Origin: Pristionchus mayeri
Lineage: Eukaryota > Nematoda > Chromadorea > Rhabditida > Neodiplogasteridae
Reading direction: 5' to 3'
DNA length: 64,000 nt
Assembly (NCBI GenBank): GCA_036245805.1
Contig: BTRK01000004.1
Span: 43,612,907 to 43,676,906 of the forward strand
Shown: in pieces, positions 36,073 to 50,566 of the stretch
How the letters are laid out: every line of letters begins with the position of its first letter
Numbering within the stretch: position 1 is the first letter of the stretch
Position numbers and translations under genes: made by a program
Notes under the pieces: model-generated
The model's input: only the letters and a program-made list of their open reading frames with translations
Database searches by the model: none
What the model was told of the DNA's origin: nothing

Positions 36073-36161
36073 GGCATTCGGTCGGACGAGTACCATGACG
36101 TCATGCGGCCTTTGGTATATCACATGCGGTTTGACGTCATAGTTATCACCCGACCTAATGC
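36073..36161. repeat. Palindromic MITE with CRE-like core (copy 2)
   Basis: GGCATTCGGTCGGACGAG at the left is mirrored by the CCCGACCTAATGC end. Both arms contain TGACGTCA. More diverged than the copies at 2128 and 40763. Confidence 0.75.
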
Positions 36162-36464
36162 ATAATTTGGATATGTACCAGTAGAGTTGTTCGGGTAAAT
36201 CTTTCTTAATTGCATACACTTCTATGTGTATTCCAACCAGTTGGTAACCACTTAGAAGGGACGGGGTTTGCGTCAACCAGTGGTCGCTCCTGAACCACAC
36301 ATGAAAAGGTGACAAAAGTTTCCGATAAGAAAACTCTAGTGGTAATAGGAAGCGAATGAATCGTGATTCAGTTACGTTTCACTTGCTTCTCTTCTGCTCA
36401 TGAGAGAACACTCAAACAATAGTCTCGAGCTATCGATTCCATAGAAAAATCGTATGAATCGTCT

Positions 36465-36610
36465 CTCTCTCTCTAATTTCGTACGTCTGATTCTCGTTCC
36501 GCTTACTTATTGATGGGAAACTATTCCTAGATAGAGAGAAGTAGAGGAGAATGAGAGAGTGAGATAGAGAGAGAAAGAGAAAGAAACAGAGAAAGAGAGA
36601 GAGAGTGAGG
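36465..36610. repeat. Purine-rich GA microsatellite region
   Basis: CT repeats at 36463-36474 and a long GAGA-rich stretch at 36533-36610. Simple repeat, no coding support. Confidence 0.75.
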
Positions 36611-36931
36611 GTCACGCCGCATGGCCGACAACAAACCACGAGCCAGCTGTTCCTCTCTATTCTTACTCTGCAGGAGCGAGGGTGTTTTCACTCACGTTGG
36701 ACACGTTGATAATCACGTTGGACACGTTGTGCTGGACGCACGTTATCGAGATGAACAGCAGACAGTCTCACGAGATGCCCCGGCTATTTATACGAGAATA
36801 GACGATCTCTCTAGGAATAGATGGGAGTGTCAAAGTAATCACGTAGGGACTCTCTCAAAATTGCCTGATCTCTCGCCTGTCTGGCTTGTGAGAGAGTACG
36901 CGATATGAAGAGAGTATGTTCTAGTTGTTGC

Positions 36932-37130
36932 TAGGGTGGCTGAAATGGATCACGGATAACCGTCTCGTTTACTCTCTCATACGGGTCATCCGGGAAGGAG
37001 GGAGACGAGATAGTCTCTCTCTCCCCACAGTGAATAGAGAGAGTAGGAGGGGACGGTTAACCGTCTCATCCGTCTCTGATCTGCCGAGGCTCTCTAAATA
37101 GCGACCCGTTGATTCGTTTCAGCCACCCTA
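36932..37130. mobile_element. TA-flanked MITE, 199 bp (AGGGTGGCTGAAA family, copy 1)
   Basis: Starts TAGGGTGGCTGAAATGGATC and ends CGTTTCAGCCACCCTA. Together with 38646-38851 it shares nearly the whole interior (AACCGTCTCGTTTACTCTC, ACGGGTCATCCG). TA at both ends suggests Tc1/mariner-type mobilisation. Confidence 0.88.
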
Positions 37131-37856
37131 GTTGCTGCTTTGGTCAGAGGCTACTCCTTCTGCTAAAATGACATTCTATTCTGATTCCTTCTATAATAAA
37201 TGTCAACACTTTGATATTTTTTCTTGACAAGCCTTTTTCAGTTGCGGATTAGATAATTCAATTTCTTTATCAATACACACGATACTACTCGGAGAACTAA
37301 TGTGTGTTCAAAGGAAATCTCGCGAAGATAAGAGACGCAAGCCTTCGGTTAATGTACAACAAATAATGCATGTTACATGATCTAAAATATAATACATATG
37401 ACTTGAACGATGTACAAAAAATATTCTGAGAAAATATCGCGAAAAATTAAAACAATTCTACTTGGAAATTCAGTGCTGGTTCATCGATACACATCATCGA
37501 TACACAGTACAATATATTATGATTGTGGAGGACATTTAGGGTATCACTCTAGTATTGAAAAGTTTTGGAAAAAAAAATTGGGAGGTGAGACGATTTTAGC
37601 GCGAAATTCGGGTAATTGTCGAAATTAGAAAAAAAAAATGTCGAAAAAAAAAGTCGAAAAAAAAGGTAGAAAAAAAAATTCGAAATTTGGTAATTGTCGA
37701 GTTGTGAGAGAGTGTGTGAAACGAAGAGGAGCGCAATATCGAACTCTAGTCGGCAAGAAATTTCGAAACATACGATAGCTCTTCGATGTGCTTCTAAGCA
37801 AGTAATTTTAAACTATATCCACGGTCGAGGTGCTAGGAAATGATCACTCTCAATGG

Positions 37857-38591
37857 TTATGCGGATGGCTCAGGCGGCTTGGCGATTGCCTGTTCCTCCT
37901 TAGCTAGCTCTTCAATGCGCTGCTTATGACGCTCCACGACCATCCAGTGGTTTCTCATCTGTCCCTCGTGATGCTCGATCTCCTTCTTCAGCTGGTCTCT
38001 GATGAGGGTTTTCATTTATTTTGGGGCTCAGTATTAATAATTTACATAAACATCAATCAAAGTTTGGTAGAAAAAGTTTTTAATAAATTTTGCATATTTG
38101 TTTAAATTTCGGATATATCAATAAATAAAAATAGATAAATAACCAAACAGCTCGTCGCCTGTTTAGCGAACTCAAGCATACCCGAAACATATCACAATAT
38201 TGCCAAATATGCCCAAAAAGAGGAAAACGTCTACCTGAGGGTCTTGAGCTGGTGCTTCTGGAGGTGGTAGAAGTACTCCTCTTCACGGGCTGCCTCCAGT
38301 CTTCCGAAGGCTCCTCCAGCATCACGAATAGATCCTCCAGTTGAGCCGCCCTGCAATTAACGGAGAGGTTCCATGAACACATGCTAGGGAGTAAGATACC
38401 AGTATTAGACAATGTGTTGAGCAATGCTTCAATTGTAAAAAAACTACTTTTTTTTAAAGAGCAAAGGTCTAAATGTTCAATCTAAGCAAAAAACTGACTT
38501 TGCCAGCTCCGGTTCCGATCTGTACGCCGACGTATGAGGTCGCGCGGACAGCAGTGCGGGTAGGGTTGTAGAGCTTGGCAGCGAGGGACAT
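37857..38591 (-). CDS. mai-2: Mitochondrial ATP synthase inhibitor IF1 (MAI-2 homologue)
   Basis: IF1 binds the F1 catalytic head of mitochondrial ATP synthase in the matrix and blocks ATP hydrolysis when the membrane potential falls. Three exons on the minus strand, 38591-38499, 38350-38235 and 37998-37857, join in frame to 116 residues. Residues 1-24 (MSLAAKLYNPTRTAVRATSY and on) are basic and hydroxylated like a mitochondrial presequence. A glycine-rich stretch follows (GTGAGKGGSTGGSIRDAGG), then the inhibitory helix (AFGRLEAAREEEYFYHLQK) and a long coiled coil (LKKEIEHHEGQMRNHW). This is the IF1 order, with the C-terminal helix extended as in nematodes. The donor of exon 1 is GTCAGT. An upstream in-frame ATG at 38645 would add 18 residues (MKIALRAISSATSKNYSR), also presequence-like. 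TTCTAG directly before the 38591 ATG is a second possible acceptor, so the start is unsettled. Confidence 0.92.
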
Positions 38592-38645
38592 TCTAGAATA
38601 ATTTTTGCTGGTGGCAGAAGAGATGGCTCGCAAGGCTATCTTCAT

Positions 38646-38851
38646 TAGGGTGGCTGAAATGGATCACGGCTAACCGTCTCGTTTACTCTCTCATACGGGT
38701 CATCCGTGAGGGGAGGGAGAGAGACGAGTCTCTCTCCCCACAGTGAATAGAGAGGGTAGGACTGCCAGAGGGGACGGTTAACCGTCTCATCCGTCTCTGA
38801 TCTGCCGAGGCCCTCTAAATAGCGACCCCTTGATCCATTTCAGCCACCCTA
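38646..38851. mobile_element. TA-flanked MITE, 206 bp, abutting the IF1 start (copy 2)
   Basis: TAGGGTGGCTGAAATGGATC at the left and its complement at the right. In the direction of the IF1 gene its terminal repeat reads ATTTCAGCCACCCTA and is followed at once by ATG (38645). TTTCAG is the nematode 3' splice consensus and lies 8 nt before that ATG. Confidence 0.88.
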
Positions 38852-38920
38852 CTCTTCATTATACGCGCCCTCTCGCTGATCGGTTCTATGATAAATCATG
38901 CAGAATGAAAGGGTAGTGAG

Positions 38921-39062
38921 TAGGGTTCTCTTATTGGAAAATGTTTGATGATTTTTCAGGTATGTTTCAGGGACGCTATATAGCTCATCAGCGTTTGCTT
39001 ATGTAGCGCACCTGAAACTTACCCCGAAAATGGGTCAACAATTTTCCAATAAGAGAACCCTA
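38921..39062. mobile_element. TA-ended MITE, 142 bp (TAGGGTTCTCTTATTGG family)
   Basis: TAGGGTTCTCTTATTGGAAA at the left, complement at the right, inner arms TATGTTTCAGG and CCTGAAAC. Other members: 49843-49982, 59659-59790 (diverged) and a left half at 57929-57960. Confidence 0.85.
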
Positions 39063-39589
39063 GTAGTGAGGGCAGGAATGGCTTGGCGGCTTACTCTCTC
39101 TCGCCAATCGAGTAATGGTCTGACTCTCCTCGACTTGTATGCTCTCTCGTTTCTCTACCCGATGGGAGAATGTGCGGTTTTAAGAGAGCGAGTCCATTGT
39201 TCCGCCAATCAGTTGGGACATGCAGAATGTCGAGTTATTTCTGACGAAACTATCTCTATTCTCAAGTAAGGGTGGGTCGAACGTCTTCATAGGCACGTAC
39301 TAGAATGCTTGCGTAATTGCACTAGGGATGACTTCGCAAAACGCCACGATGCAACGGTTCACGCGATTCTGAGAACTCTCCTACTCAACTGAGCTATTTC
39401 TGACCACGCGACGTGACAGCAACTGGGGGAAGGGAAGCGGAGTGAGTTGTTATTCGCGTTGCCCGGAACGCGTGTGGCACCGCCGGACAACAACCGTGGT
39501 CACATGCAGGGAACTAGGGGAGGATTCGCAACGACTCTCTACCTCCTACCTCAACGACCCTCCTCCACAAACTATAATATCTCTCTCTA

Positions 39590-39660
39590 CATACGCACTC
39601 TCTCTCTCTCTCTGTGTGTCTCTCTCTCTATCTCTTTCTACGCACTCTCTCTCTGGACAG
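39590..39660. repeat. CT-rich microsatellite
   Basis: CTCTCTCTCTCT with interspersed TGTGTG. Simple repeat. Confidence 0.8.
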
Positions 39661-40003
39661 ACCGTGTAGTGAGTGCGCAAGAGCAATTCCTTCCCTGGCC
39701 ATCCTTAGTCGCAAGGGCGAGACCAGTACGAAATCTCCGGAAAACGCAGAGAACGTGTTCTGATGCTGTATTTTTCGCGGGATAAAGTGTGCCACAACTG
39801 GTCAACAACTGTGGTCACATGCAGGGAATCTCCAGGAAATGCAGGGGAAATGGGTGCGTTTCTTCTGGGGTGAAACATCCCTTTACTTTTTCTTTGTGAA
39901 GACTAGCGATGTCTTCGCTAGAAATAAAGTTCTTCATTCTGTGAGCACTCTTTCCTGATTGACCAAAGAGAGTGAACGAAGAATGAGTAGAATTGCTTGT
40001 GCA

Positions 40004-40098
40004 GGAGCAATCGTCTGACTCTCTTCAGTTTGCATGCTCTCTCGTCTCTCTGACCGGCGAGAGAGCGTGTAAACTGAAGAGGGTCAGATCATTGCTCC
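40004..40098. repeat. CT-hairpin MITE, 95 bp
   Basis: GGAGCAATCGTCTGACTCTC at the left is mirrored by GAGGGTCAGATCATTGCTCC. The stem continues through TTCAGTTTGCATGCTCTCTC. The copy at 50473-50566 is close to identical. Confidence 0.85.
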
Positions 40099-40762
40099 TT
40101 GTGAAGCCAACACATGGAGGAGAAGAGTGGGAAATCTGCGCAAAATCCACAGAACATGCATTGTGCGGGCGCAAATTGGACTCGATAGTTCCAAATTACG
40201 GTGAAATTTGTTTGTTATATTTGTTCATCTCCCTTCTCTACTTTATCCTTTATCTTTCTCAGTCGACTAGACTCTCGCTGCAACTAGGGAATGGGCAAAC
40301 GGAGAGTATCATCTCTTGTCACTAGATGAGGGCAGTTCGCAATGGTTGGAAATTGTTGAAAATATAGATACTGATGTATAGGAATAGATACATAGCAAAA
40401 TATGTAAATGCCTTTACTCAAAATAATGTATCTCCACGATTTACACATGAGAAATCTGCTCGACTTGCGGCGGCATTCTCCTTGACCTAATGAATCGCGC
40501 TAGCTTCTCCGCAGTTTCTTCGCTCCTGAATTGTTGTAAATTCGGGTCACCGTCTCTTCATTTTCCGCACTCTCTCACCAATCGATCGGTTTTGACTCAA
40601 ACTCTGTTTTTGACTCGATCGCTATACAGCTGATCATTGTTTGTGTATGCTGAGATCCCGAAAATACAACAACACCTTAAAATAGTTTTGGATACAAAAA
40701 AGAAGAGAACCCTAGTTTTGAGAGTGAGCGAAGTGAAGAGATGATGATCAGTAATTTCGAAC

Positions 40763-40846
40763 GGCACTAGGTTGGATGAGAACTATGACGTCATGCTGAT
40801 ACATCAAAGACGGCACGACGTAATGGTTCTCATCCGACCTAGTGCC
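40763..40846. repeat. Palindromic MITE with CRE-like core (copy 3)
   Basis: GGCACTAGGTTGGATGAGAA at the left is mirrored at the right end (CATCCGACCTAGTGCC), with TGACGTCA in the left arm. It lies 20 bp downstream of the exon candidate at 40867-40926 on the minus strand. Confidence 0.8.
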
Positions 40847-40866
40847 ATGTCGATCTACTCACCTGT

Positions 40867-41220
40867 ACGGCGGCCGAATCTCGACCAGTCGCTCGCCCCG
40901 GATGATCTTCTCCACTATATTCTACAAAAAAAAATTTTTAACGCTCTCTCCCTAAGAACGTCGGAGTAGGTTGCACAATCGTTCAAAATCATCTTCGGAG
41001 TTATTGGTGAGAGTCGCTATATAAGGGATACACATCATCCAAAGAAACTGTATCGAAAAGTTAATCTTTGCTCTTACTGTTAAGTTTGATAATAATGGAA
41101 ATGTTCTCCTTCACTATTGAAACGGACGAAACGCACGCTAACAAAACCGTCCATAGTGATTTCGTCGAGTGGTTTTAGCATACGTGGTAGCTCCGGATTG
41201 AGCAGTTCGCTTCGTATTTT
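40867..41220 (-). CDS. Two exon candidates, gene not recognised
   Basis: On the minus strand, 41220-41115 follows ATTACAG and reads KIRSELLNPELPRMLKPLD then EITMDGFVSVRFVRFN. The second, 40926-40867, follows TTTGTAG and ends at a perfect GTGAGT. It is open in two frames (NIVEKIIRGERLVEIRPPYR, or the frame that fits the phase of the first exon). GC-rich coding-like composition contrasts with the AT-rich flanks. They could be downstream exons of the gene at 44355-46344 or a separate gene. No family match was found. Confidence 0.4.
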
Positions 41221-41287
41221 CTGTAATTATGCGGTTCGCTTACCACGTGTATCACGAGTCACTGGATGAAATATTATCCTCTCGGGA

Positions 41288-43006
41288 ACATTTTAAAAAA
41301 AGTTGTGCCAGATTTGACTCATATTATAGTAGTATATTACCCTAGACTAAAGATTTCGGAAAATATGGGTCATTGCCCCCAAAGCCGGTTTTTAGGAATA
41401 TTCCGGTTTTGCACCCGGCTATACTGTATTTCAGCTCTCTGATGAGCTGGAGAGATGGCATTGGGCTCAAAATGTGCGGAAAATTGTTTCCAGAAACTTT
41501 TATGTTGAGAACTTTAGCGTATGGAAATAACTAACTATGGCGCCAAGGAAAAACCATATTTGGTTTTATAAAAAATTATCCCTCCTTTCTAAAGTTACCA
41601 CATACAAAATATTATTGCTTATTAATATAAAATAAGTCAATATGTGTCCATGAAAAATATTCCCGACGTGATACTATGCTGGTCAAAGACAGCATAGTGC
41701 AGAATATCATTGATATTTCCATAAAAATCACCATTCATTAGAATCTTAGAACATGCACTTTGCAATTTAAGACCATTAGAGGCAATATAAGTAGGATGGC
41801 ACACAAAAACTAGAATTTTCGAGAATTCGAAAAAATCAGTTTTCTTGACCTCGATTTTTTCGATATTTTCTCATACCATACTTACCAATAATAATAACTG
41901 AACTGCCAGATTCATATTAATCGGAAAGTATGTACCGGTATAAGTAAGGAAATTGCAAAATTGTTTGTTCATTCACCTTGAAAGGTCACAATTTCATGGC
42001 TCCAAAATGCAAAATTGAATGAAATTTTTGGAAACCTAAAATTGTTGAAATAGTATTCATTAGAATCTTAGAACATGCACTTTCTTAAAACATGCACTTC
42101 AAAATATAAAATCTGAATTATCGAGATATCTTATTTTTCTCTGTGTCATCGTATGCATCCCTTTTAATTATGATTTTACATGTTCAAATCCGGCAGCTAT
42201 TTGCAACATTTCGCTCACAATCGAATTACAAATTTTTTGAATCATTCAATTTAGCATTTTGGAGCCATGAAATTTTGACCTTTCAAGGTGAATGAACAAA
42301 CAATTTTGCAATTTCCTTACTTATACCGGTACATGCTTTCCGATTAATATGAATCTGGCAGTTCAGTTATTATTATTGGTAAGTATGATATGAGAAAATA
42401 TCGAAAAAATCGACGTCAAGAAAAATGATTTTTTTCGAATTCGCGAAAATTCTAGTTTTCTTGTACCATCCTATTTATATTGCTTCTAATGTTCTTAAAT
42501 AGCTAAGGGCATGTTCTAAGATTCTAATGAATTGTGAGTTTTATGGAAATATGAATGTCATTCTGCACTATGCTCTGTTTGATCAAAAATACCCAAAAAG
42601 GCCGTAGGCTGTTCACGTCGGTAATATTTTTCATGGACACATATTGACTTATTTTATATTAATAAGCAATAATATTTTGTATGTGGTAACTTTAGAAATG
42701 AGGGATAATTTTTTTATAAAACTAAATGTGGATTTTCTTTGATAGCATAGTTATTTCTTTCCGTACGCTAAAGTCCTCAACATAAAAGTTTCTGAAAACA
42801 ATTTTCCGCACATTTTGAGCCCAATGCCATCTCTCTAGCTCATCTGGGAGCTGAAATACAGCATAGCCGGGTGCAAAACCGGAAGATTCCTAAAAGCCGG
42901 CTCTGGGAGCAATGACCCATATTTTCCGAAATCTTTAGTCTAGGGTTATATACTACTATAATATGAGTCAAATCTGGCGCAACTTTTTTCAAAATGTTCC
43001 CGCATA
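41288..43006. repeat. Foldback element, about 1.7 kb
   Basis: The left arm begins GGGAACATTTTAAAAAAAGT and is mirrored at the right end; the centre is near 42150. Near each end are a TAAAAGCCGG-like motif and GAGCCCAATGCCATC, also found near 22280-22390 and 20230-20330, linking it to the 19.2-22.1 kb foldback. Confidence 0.85.
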
Positions 43007-43108
43007 CATCCGCTGGCTCGTGATACCCGTGTTACATGTTGCCATTTGTATGCGCTGATTCGTGATTTACCAACATTTTGGTATACTGTGAAACAATAGA
43101 GCTACATA

Positions 43109-44166
43109 TGACGACGGTCGCGTAAGAATCGAGCAAGGATTTTTGAAAACACCGATTTTTAGTAGTTTAGTTGTACACCGATTTTTTGAAAACTTGTGCA
43201 AAGGGGTTCTCGATGGTGCTGTTCATTGTGGGCACAAGCATTTTGCATCAACTCGATCGATAAAGCCAGTCTGCATGTAGGCTGCACCAACTTTCCTGTC
43301 CGTAACTCGGCAACCGTTTGAGGAATCAACTTCTAATTTTTACAGAGGCAAAATATGTTTACAATGACACCGACAACACTGAATTTGAATATTAAAATGC
43401 ATGCTAATTATAGGAAAAATCGTTTCTCGAATACAAGGTAAAAACCAACGACGACAATTGTATGAGAAGATGCGCCTTGTTCTGGGGATCATTTTTCGTA
43501 TGCAGGGTATGGTGTTTGACCTCGTCGTTTTGCTGATACGAATTATTTTATGCCCAATTTAACGCCACTATGCCGCACACTAGCCCAAAATTGACGAATG
43601 AAAATGTGTTTCACTGTCAAATGTACTCGCTGATCAAATTTCTGCGATGTGAGTGACGTGCAGAGTACATTTGACAGTGAAACACATTTTCATTCGTCAA
43701 TTTTGGGCTGAGTGTGCGGCATAGTGGCGATAAATTGGGCAGAAAATAATTCGTATTAGAAAAAAGGACGAGATCAAACACCATACCCTGCATACGAAAA
43801 ATGATCCCCAGAACAAGGCGCATCTTCTCATACAATTGTCGTCGTTGGTTTTTACCTTGTATTCGAGAAACGATTTTTCCTATAATTAGCATGCATTTTA
43901 ATATTCAAATTCAGTGTTGTCGGTGTCATTGTACACATATTTTGCCTCTGTAAAAATTAGAAGTTAATTCCTCAAACGGTTGCCGAGTTACGGACAGGAA
44001 AGTTGGTGCAGCCTACATGCAGCCTGGCTTTATCGATCGAGTTGGTGCAAAATTAAGGTCACCACGATGATCAGCACCATCGAGAAGCACCTTTGCACAA
44101 GTCTTCGAAAAATCGGTGTGCCAGGTCCTTCAGGTCATTGTTCGATTCTTACGCGACCGCCGTCAT
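43109..44166. repeat. Foldback element, about 1.06 kb
   Basis: TGACGACGGTCGCGTAAGAA at the left is mirrored at the right end. Inner arms meet near 43640, where GTACTCGCTGATCAAATTTC and GAGTACATTTGACAGTGAAA lie close. Includes the mirrored TATGCAGGGTATGGTGTTTG. Confidence 0.85.
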
Positions 44167-44354
44167 ACCGCCGTTATATGTTGTTTCGCAATTTGCTACC
44201 TTGATGACCAATTCGTCACGACCAGGCAGAATTCTCGCTTCGCGTTGGTTAGTCGATAGAAGTTAAATAGCTGAAAATGATTCAACGCACTTTGTTTAGA
44301 CGATATGCAAACTGCTATCACACAAGTGCGCAGTTCACTCACAGAATCATCGTA

Positions 44355-46344
<1,990 letters not shown>

Positions 46345-47446
46345 CTATTACTGACTATTTTTTCATACTAAGCTATGCTCCTAATTATGGCTGCGTTAGC
46401 GAATGGTAATAGAACGACTCCCATCCCCCGATTCTCTCAATGCGCTCCTTTGAATTTCTTTTCTCGCCATATCTCGAAAACGGTTAAGTTTAGGGTCTTG
46501 GACCCGCAAGTCAATGTTATGGAGCACATAGAGAGCAGTCGAATGATATCACCAATATGTTCATTTGCATGAATTTTAGCCGAAATACAAACCGAAAGCA
46601 TTTAAATCGAAATTTTTTTAACAAAGTCCAATTTCTCCCTACTGAGTGGCGGTATTCAGAGGCGCGACTTATGAGAAATAAAGAAGATACATACCCTAAT
46701 TCAAGTGTGGGGAATCAGAATCCAGAATAAAAATTTCCTAAGTGGGTTACGAGCGAGATAATTTGCAAATTGTACCCTCAAAATTATTTTTTTCGATAAA
46801 ATCGACATGAAGATGACATTTCTGGGTGTTTTGTAACAGAACTTACTTGTAGATCTATGTATTGCGAACCGATTGGAAAAAATCCGCTCGCTGTAGGTCA
46901 AAAATTGAACGAGATACAGCCTTCCAAAGTGGGAGGTCAAAACAAAATTTAAAAAAAATTAAAAACAAACACCGGTGATAGAACTTAATTTTTTTCAAAT
47001 GTTTGGTCAGTTGTTTTCATTTCAGTGAAATCCACGACCCACAATGTTTTTTTCTCTCGTATCGGCATTATCACAGGAGCTCCGTGACAATTACTTCACA
47101 ATTGTTGCAATCCGTGATCCAGTTATGCTTCAGCGAAATATCTTCATCATTTTCCACCCCCCTTTAACAATACAATGTTGGTCCATCTTGGAATCATTCA
47201 ACTATTATAAGTTAGTGATAAGTGAACTAATGGAAGGACGATAGTAGCATTGATAGGCGTGAATAGCTTTGGAAGTAGCCAGATGTAAGGAAGGCTTCGA
47301 AGGCAGTGTATCTTGATTCTGCGCGCTCTATCGTCCGTCCGGTCTGAGAGAAAGTGTAGAGAAGGAGTCGTTTCTGCGAACCAATTTCTAGGGTGCGGTC
47401 GACAGGGGGGGATTGTTCACTAATGATACTTAGTCGGAAATATTTT
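46345..47446. other. Region without a supported gene
   Basis: AT-rich DNA. 47041-47200 resembles 49620-49790 and 55000-55090 (a shared TGATCCAGTTATGCTT-like core), so it is part of a dispersed repeat. No exon was identified. Confidence 0.45.
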
Positions 47447-49842
47447 TCAAGTAATGTTTTCTGCAGTAGGTGTTGATTACACACTAATATGTGACCTTTC
47501 CGAGGTAACACAATATAGCTGCGATTCTAATAATTCTGATGTATGAAGACAGCCATTTCTTGTCAATTCTTGTCAAGCCATTGTTAGGGTGTGGTCGGAA
47601 GAGGAGAAAGCTATGACTAATGAGGTTTAGTAGCCACAATGTATCACTGAGGGTGCGGCATCTTGATAAAGTAGGCGATTACACAATATTTGTCCCTAAG
47701 TCGAATGAGAACCCATGAATGATGTCAGTTCATAATGAGAAATGGTTCTTGCCCTGCCTATAGTCTGAATTTTTGCAGGGGCCAACAACTAGAGCTTGGA
47801 TTCGAAAGCCCCAACCGATTCAATCCCTTTCGATTTTTTTCCAACTTTTTAAAGCTATCGTGGGATATTTACGAACTGACTGATACCTACTCAATTATCT
47901 GGCTAGATTAGATTTGTTTGTTGATTTTTTGGGTTGGTGTTGGCAAGGGAAACAATACTGATATCCTTCATGACTCATTCATCTGCAAAAGATAACCACG
48001 GAAACTCATCAAGATCAGGTACAAATCGGAATATGAGACTGACTCACTCTGACTCATTATATGTCTAACTCAAGTGTAAATAATCGAGAAAGCCTAAGAT
48101 TTTCACAATGCAGATTATCGAAGGGCTCTTAGCAACCACATGCCTGGTTGAAATATGTTTCATGTATGAAGAGAACTGTCTTGAAGTCGCGTGCTCTCTC
48201 GCTCGTTGCCTGCCCTTCGGGGTCACTTGGTACTCTAGTCGTAACTTGCTTCAAATGAGAGATATGGAAATTCGGTTGTGGGGTTTCCAGTGAGGTTTTG
48301 GTGAACCACAAACATGTCTTCTCTCATTTTACAGTCAATTTTGCTGATACTCCTCCTTAAAGCATACACTCGCAGAAAATGCCTCTCTTCGTTTTGCGAG
48401 CTCTCTCATAGGTGCAATAGGCGAGAGAGTAGGAAGAATGAAGAACTTTCTTGACAAATGATACTACGTGCACATTGAAGAGAGCTCACGGGTTATGTAT
48501 GTTTGGATTAGAAATTGTATAGTTTGGCGCCGTCAAAAAATCTCCTACTGTCTTTTTGACGGTAATAATAGTCTCAGCGTCAGCTTTCCCCGATTCAAAA
48601 TTGAAATGGTCCGATTAGGTTTCGTTGATTTTTTGTCTTCAAATAGAGCCCATAAAAAATCGTTCAAAGTGTCACCCTTCAGATCAAGATATTTCACTGA
48701 AACACATTCAGATCGGGAACAAATCGGGATTCCTGACTCACTCTATACCTAATTTCCACCCTCTTCGCTATGACTGCAAAACGAGCGTAAAAATCGAAAC
48801 ACATACTACGCACACTTAGACTATACGGACTACACAATATAAGAAATTACCGGAACATAAGCCTAGCTTTAAACGTAACTCTCACGTTCGTAATGATTGC
48901 TAAAGGAGCGCAAAAAGGGTCTCAGCTGTTCACAACACAGAAATACATTTGTATAAAATGACTGATCTTATCGAATAGATATAAAACAAATAAAGAGTCA
49001 TTCTAATCTCGGCACTTCACACTTCACAGACGATGGTCATGATGTTTCGATGGAGTGGTCGAGAGATGAAAGAGTGTTGACAAATGAACCTATGTACACT
49101 CAATCTTGCGAGATGCAATTCGATTGAAATTTGGCACCTGACTCTCTTCATTTCGCATGCTCCCTCGCTCTGTCTAACCTACGATAGATCGAGGGATCCT
49201 AAGAGAGCAGGCCAATTGTCAGCAATATTTGTTGATGAGAATCGTTGTCGCAAAAATTGAAATCAATAAAATTGTTTGCCCACGCAGCAGTCCTTGCAAT
49301 TTACTTCGCGTTTGTTTGCGTCCCTCATAAATGAGAGTGACAACAAAGCACCATCATCATAATTGTGAAGTATTTTGCAGTGAAAAGAGAACAATGTTGC
49401 GCAGCAAATTGAATGAAGGCTAACCCCATTGGGAAATCGTTTCGTATTTTCGAAATTAAATGTTTAAATCGAAAATCGCATTATTTCACTACCGTAATCC
49501 ATTTCAGACAACATGCCTACTTCACCGTTCATTGATCATACTGCTACTGTATCCGGTGAGTCGTCGCCTAGATCCAGCGCGGTCTAAAACTTTCTCACAC
49601 TCGATTCTTCTTTTAATCCAAAATTATAGTCCGTAACAATGCGGAAACAATACTGGCTCGTTTTTTCTCGTATTTTCGAACACAATCTCATCACTAATTA
49701 CTCTACCCACAATCATTGCGACTTCTGATCCAGTTATGCTTTAATTAAATTTCTTCATCAGCTCAGAATCCATTAAACAATTCGGTTGTCGTCTTTGTGA
49801 AACATTAAAATATTATGTTTTGCTCTATTCTGATGTCAGTAT

Positions 49843-49982
49843 TAGGGTTCTCTCATTGTAACGTTCCAGAGACGCTATGCAGTTCATCAGCGTTTGTTTA
49901 TGTATCGCACCTGAAACTTACTCAAAACAATTTTCCTTTCTCACACTCGATGCGTCAACAATTTTCCAATAAGAGAACGCTA
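49843..49982. mobile_element. TA-ended MITE (TAGGGTTCTC family, copy 2)
   Basis: TAGGGTTCTCTCATTGTAAC at the left; CCAATAAGAGAACGCTA at the right. Sits in the spacer of the 5-kb palindrome. Confidence 0.8.
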
Positions 49983-50472
49983 GTCAGTATACTGATAACA
50001 GGTACCACAGGAGTCCCTTGTAAGCTCTTATCGCCTAGAATATAGAACATATTTGAATTCTCGCAATTGAATTTTCTCGCAACATTCTCGCAACACCAAT
50101 ACGACCTAAATACTCGAACTTCCTGCTTGCCATTTCCAATTCGCTTCTACTGTTAGCCGATATGCGAAATTGGGGATTTCCTGTTCTCCCTTTCCTTTCC
50201 CGCGCCATTAGTTAGTATTCGAAGTTCTTCTCATCGCCTCTCCGTGTGTGGTCGGAAGTAGGGATGGCTTTGCAAGAAATGGCATCCGGACTGATGAATG
50301 AGATAGCATCCATAATGTGGTCCTTTCTTGTGAAGCCCTCCCGCTATCATATTCCCGTCTAGGGACGAGCACAATACATGACTCTCTTTATTCTGCGTGC
50401 TCACATGTCAGATTGGATTCTCGCGAAGCCTTTGCTATGTTCCACCCTCTGAGATACGCGTAATCTCCTCTA

Positions 50473-50566
50473 GGAGCAATTGTCTGACTCTCTTCAGTTT
50501 GCACGCGCTCTCGCCGTTCAAAGAGACGAGAGAGCGTGCAAACTAAAAAGAGTCAGACGATTGCTC
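50473..50566. repeat. CT-hairpin MITE, 94 bp (copy 2)
   Basis: GGAGCAATTGTCTGACTCTC at the left, complement at the right. Same family as 40004-40098. Confidence 0.85.
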
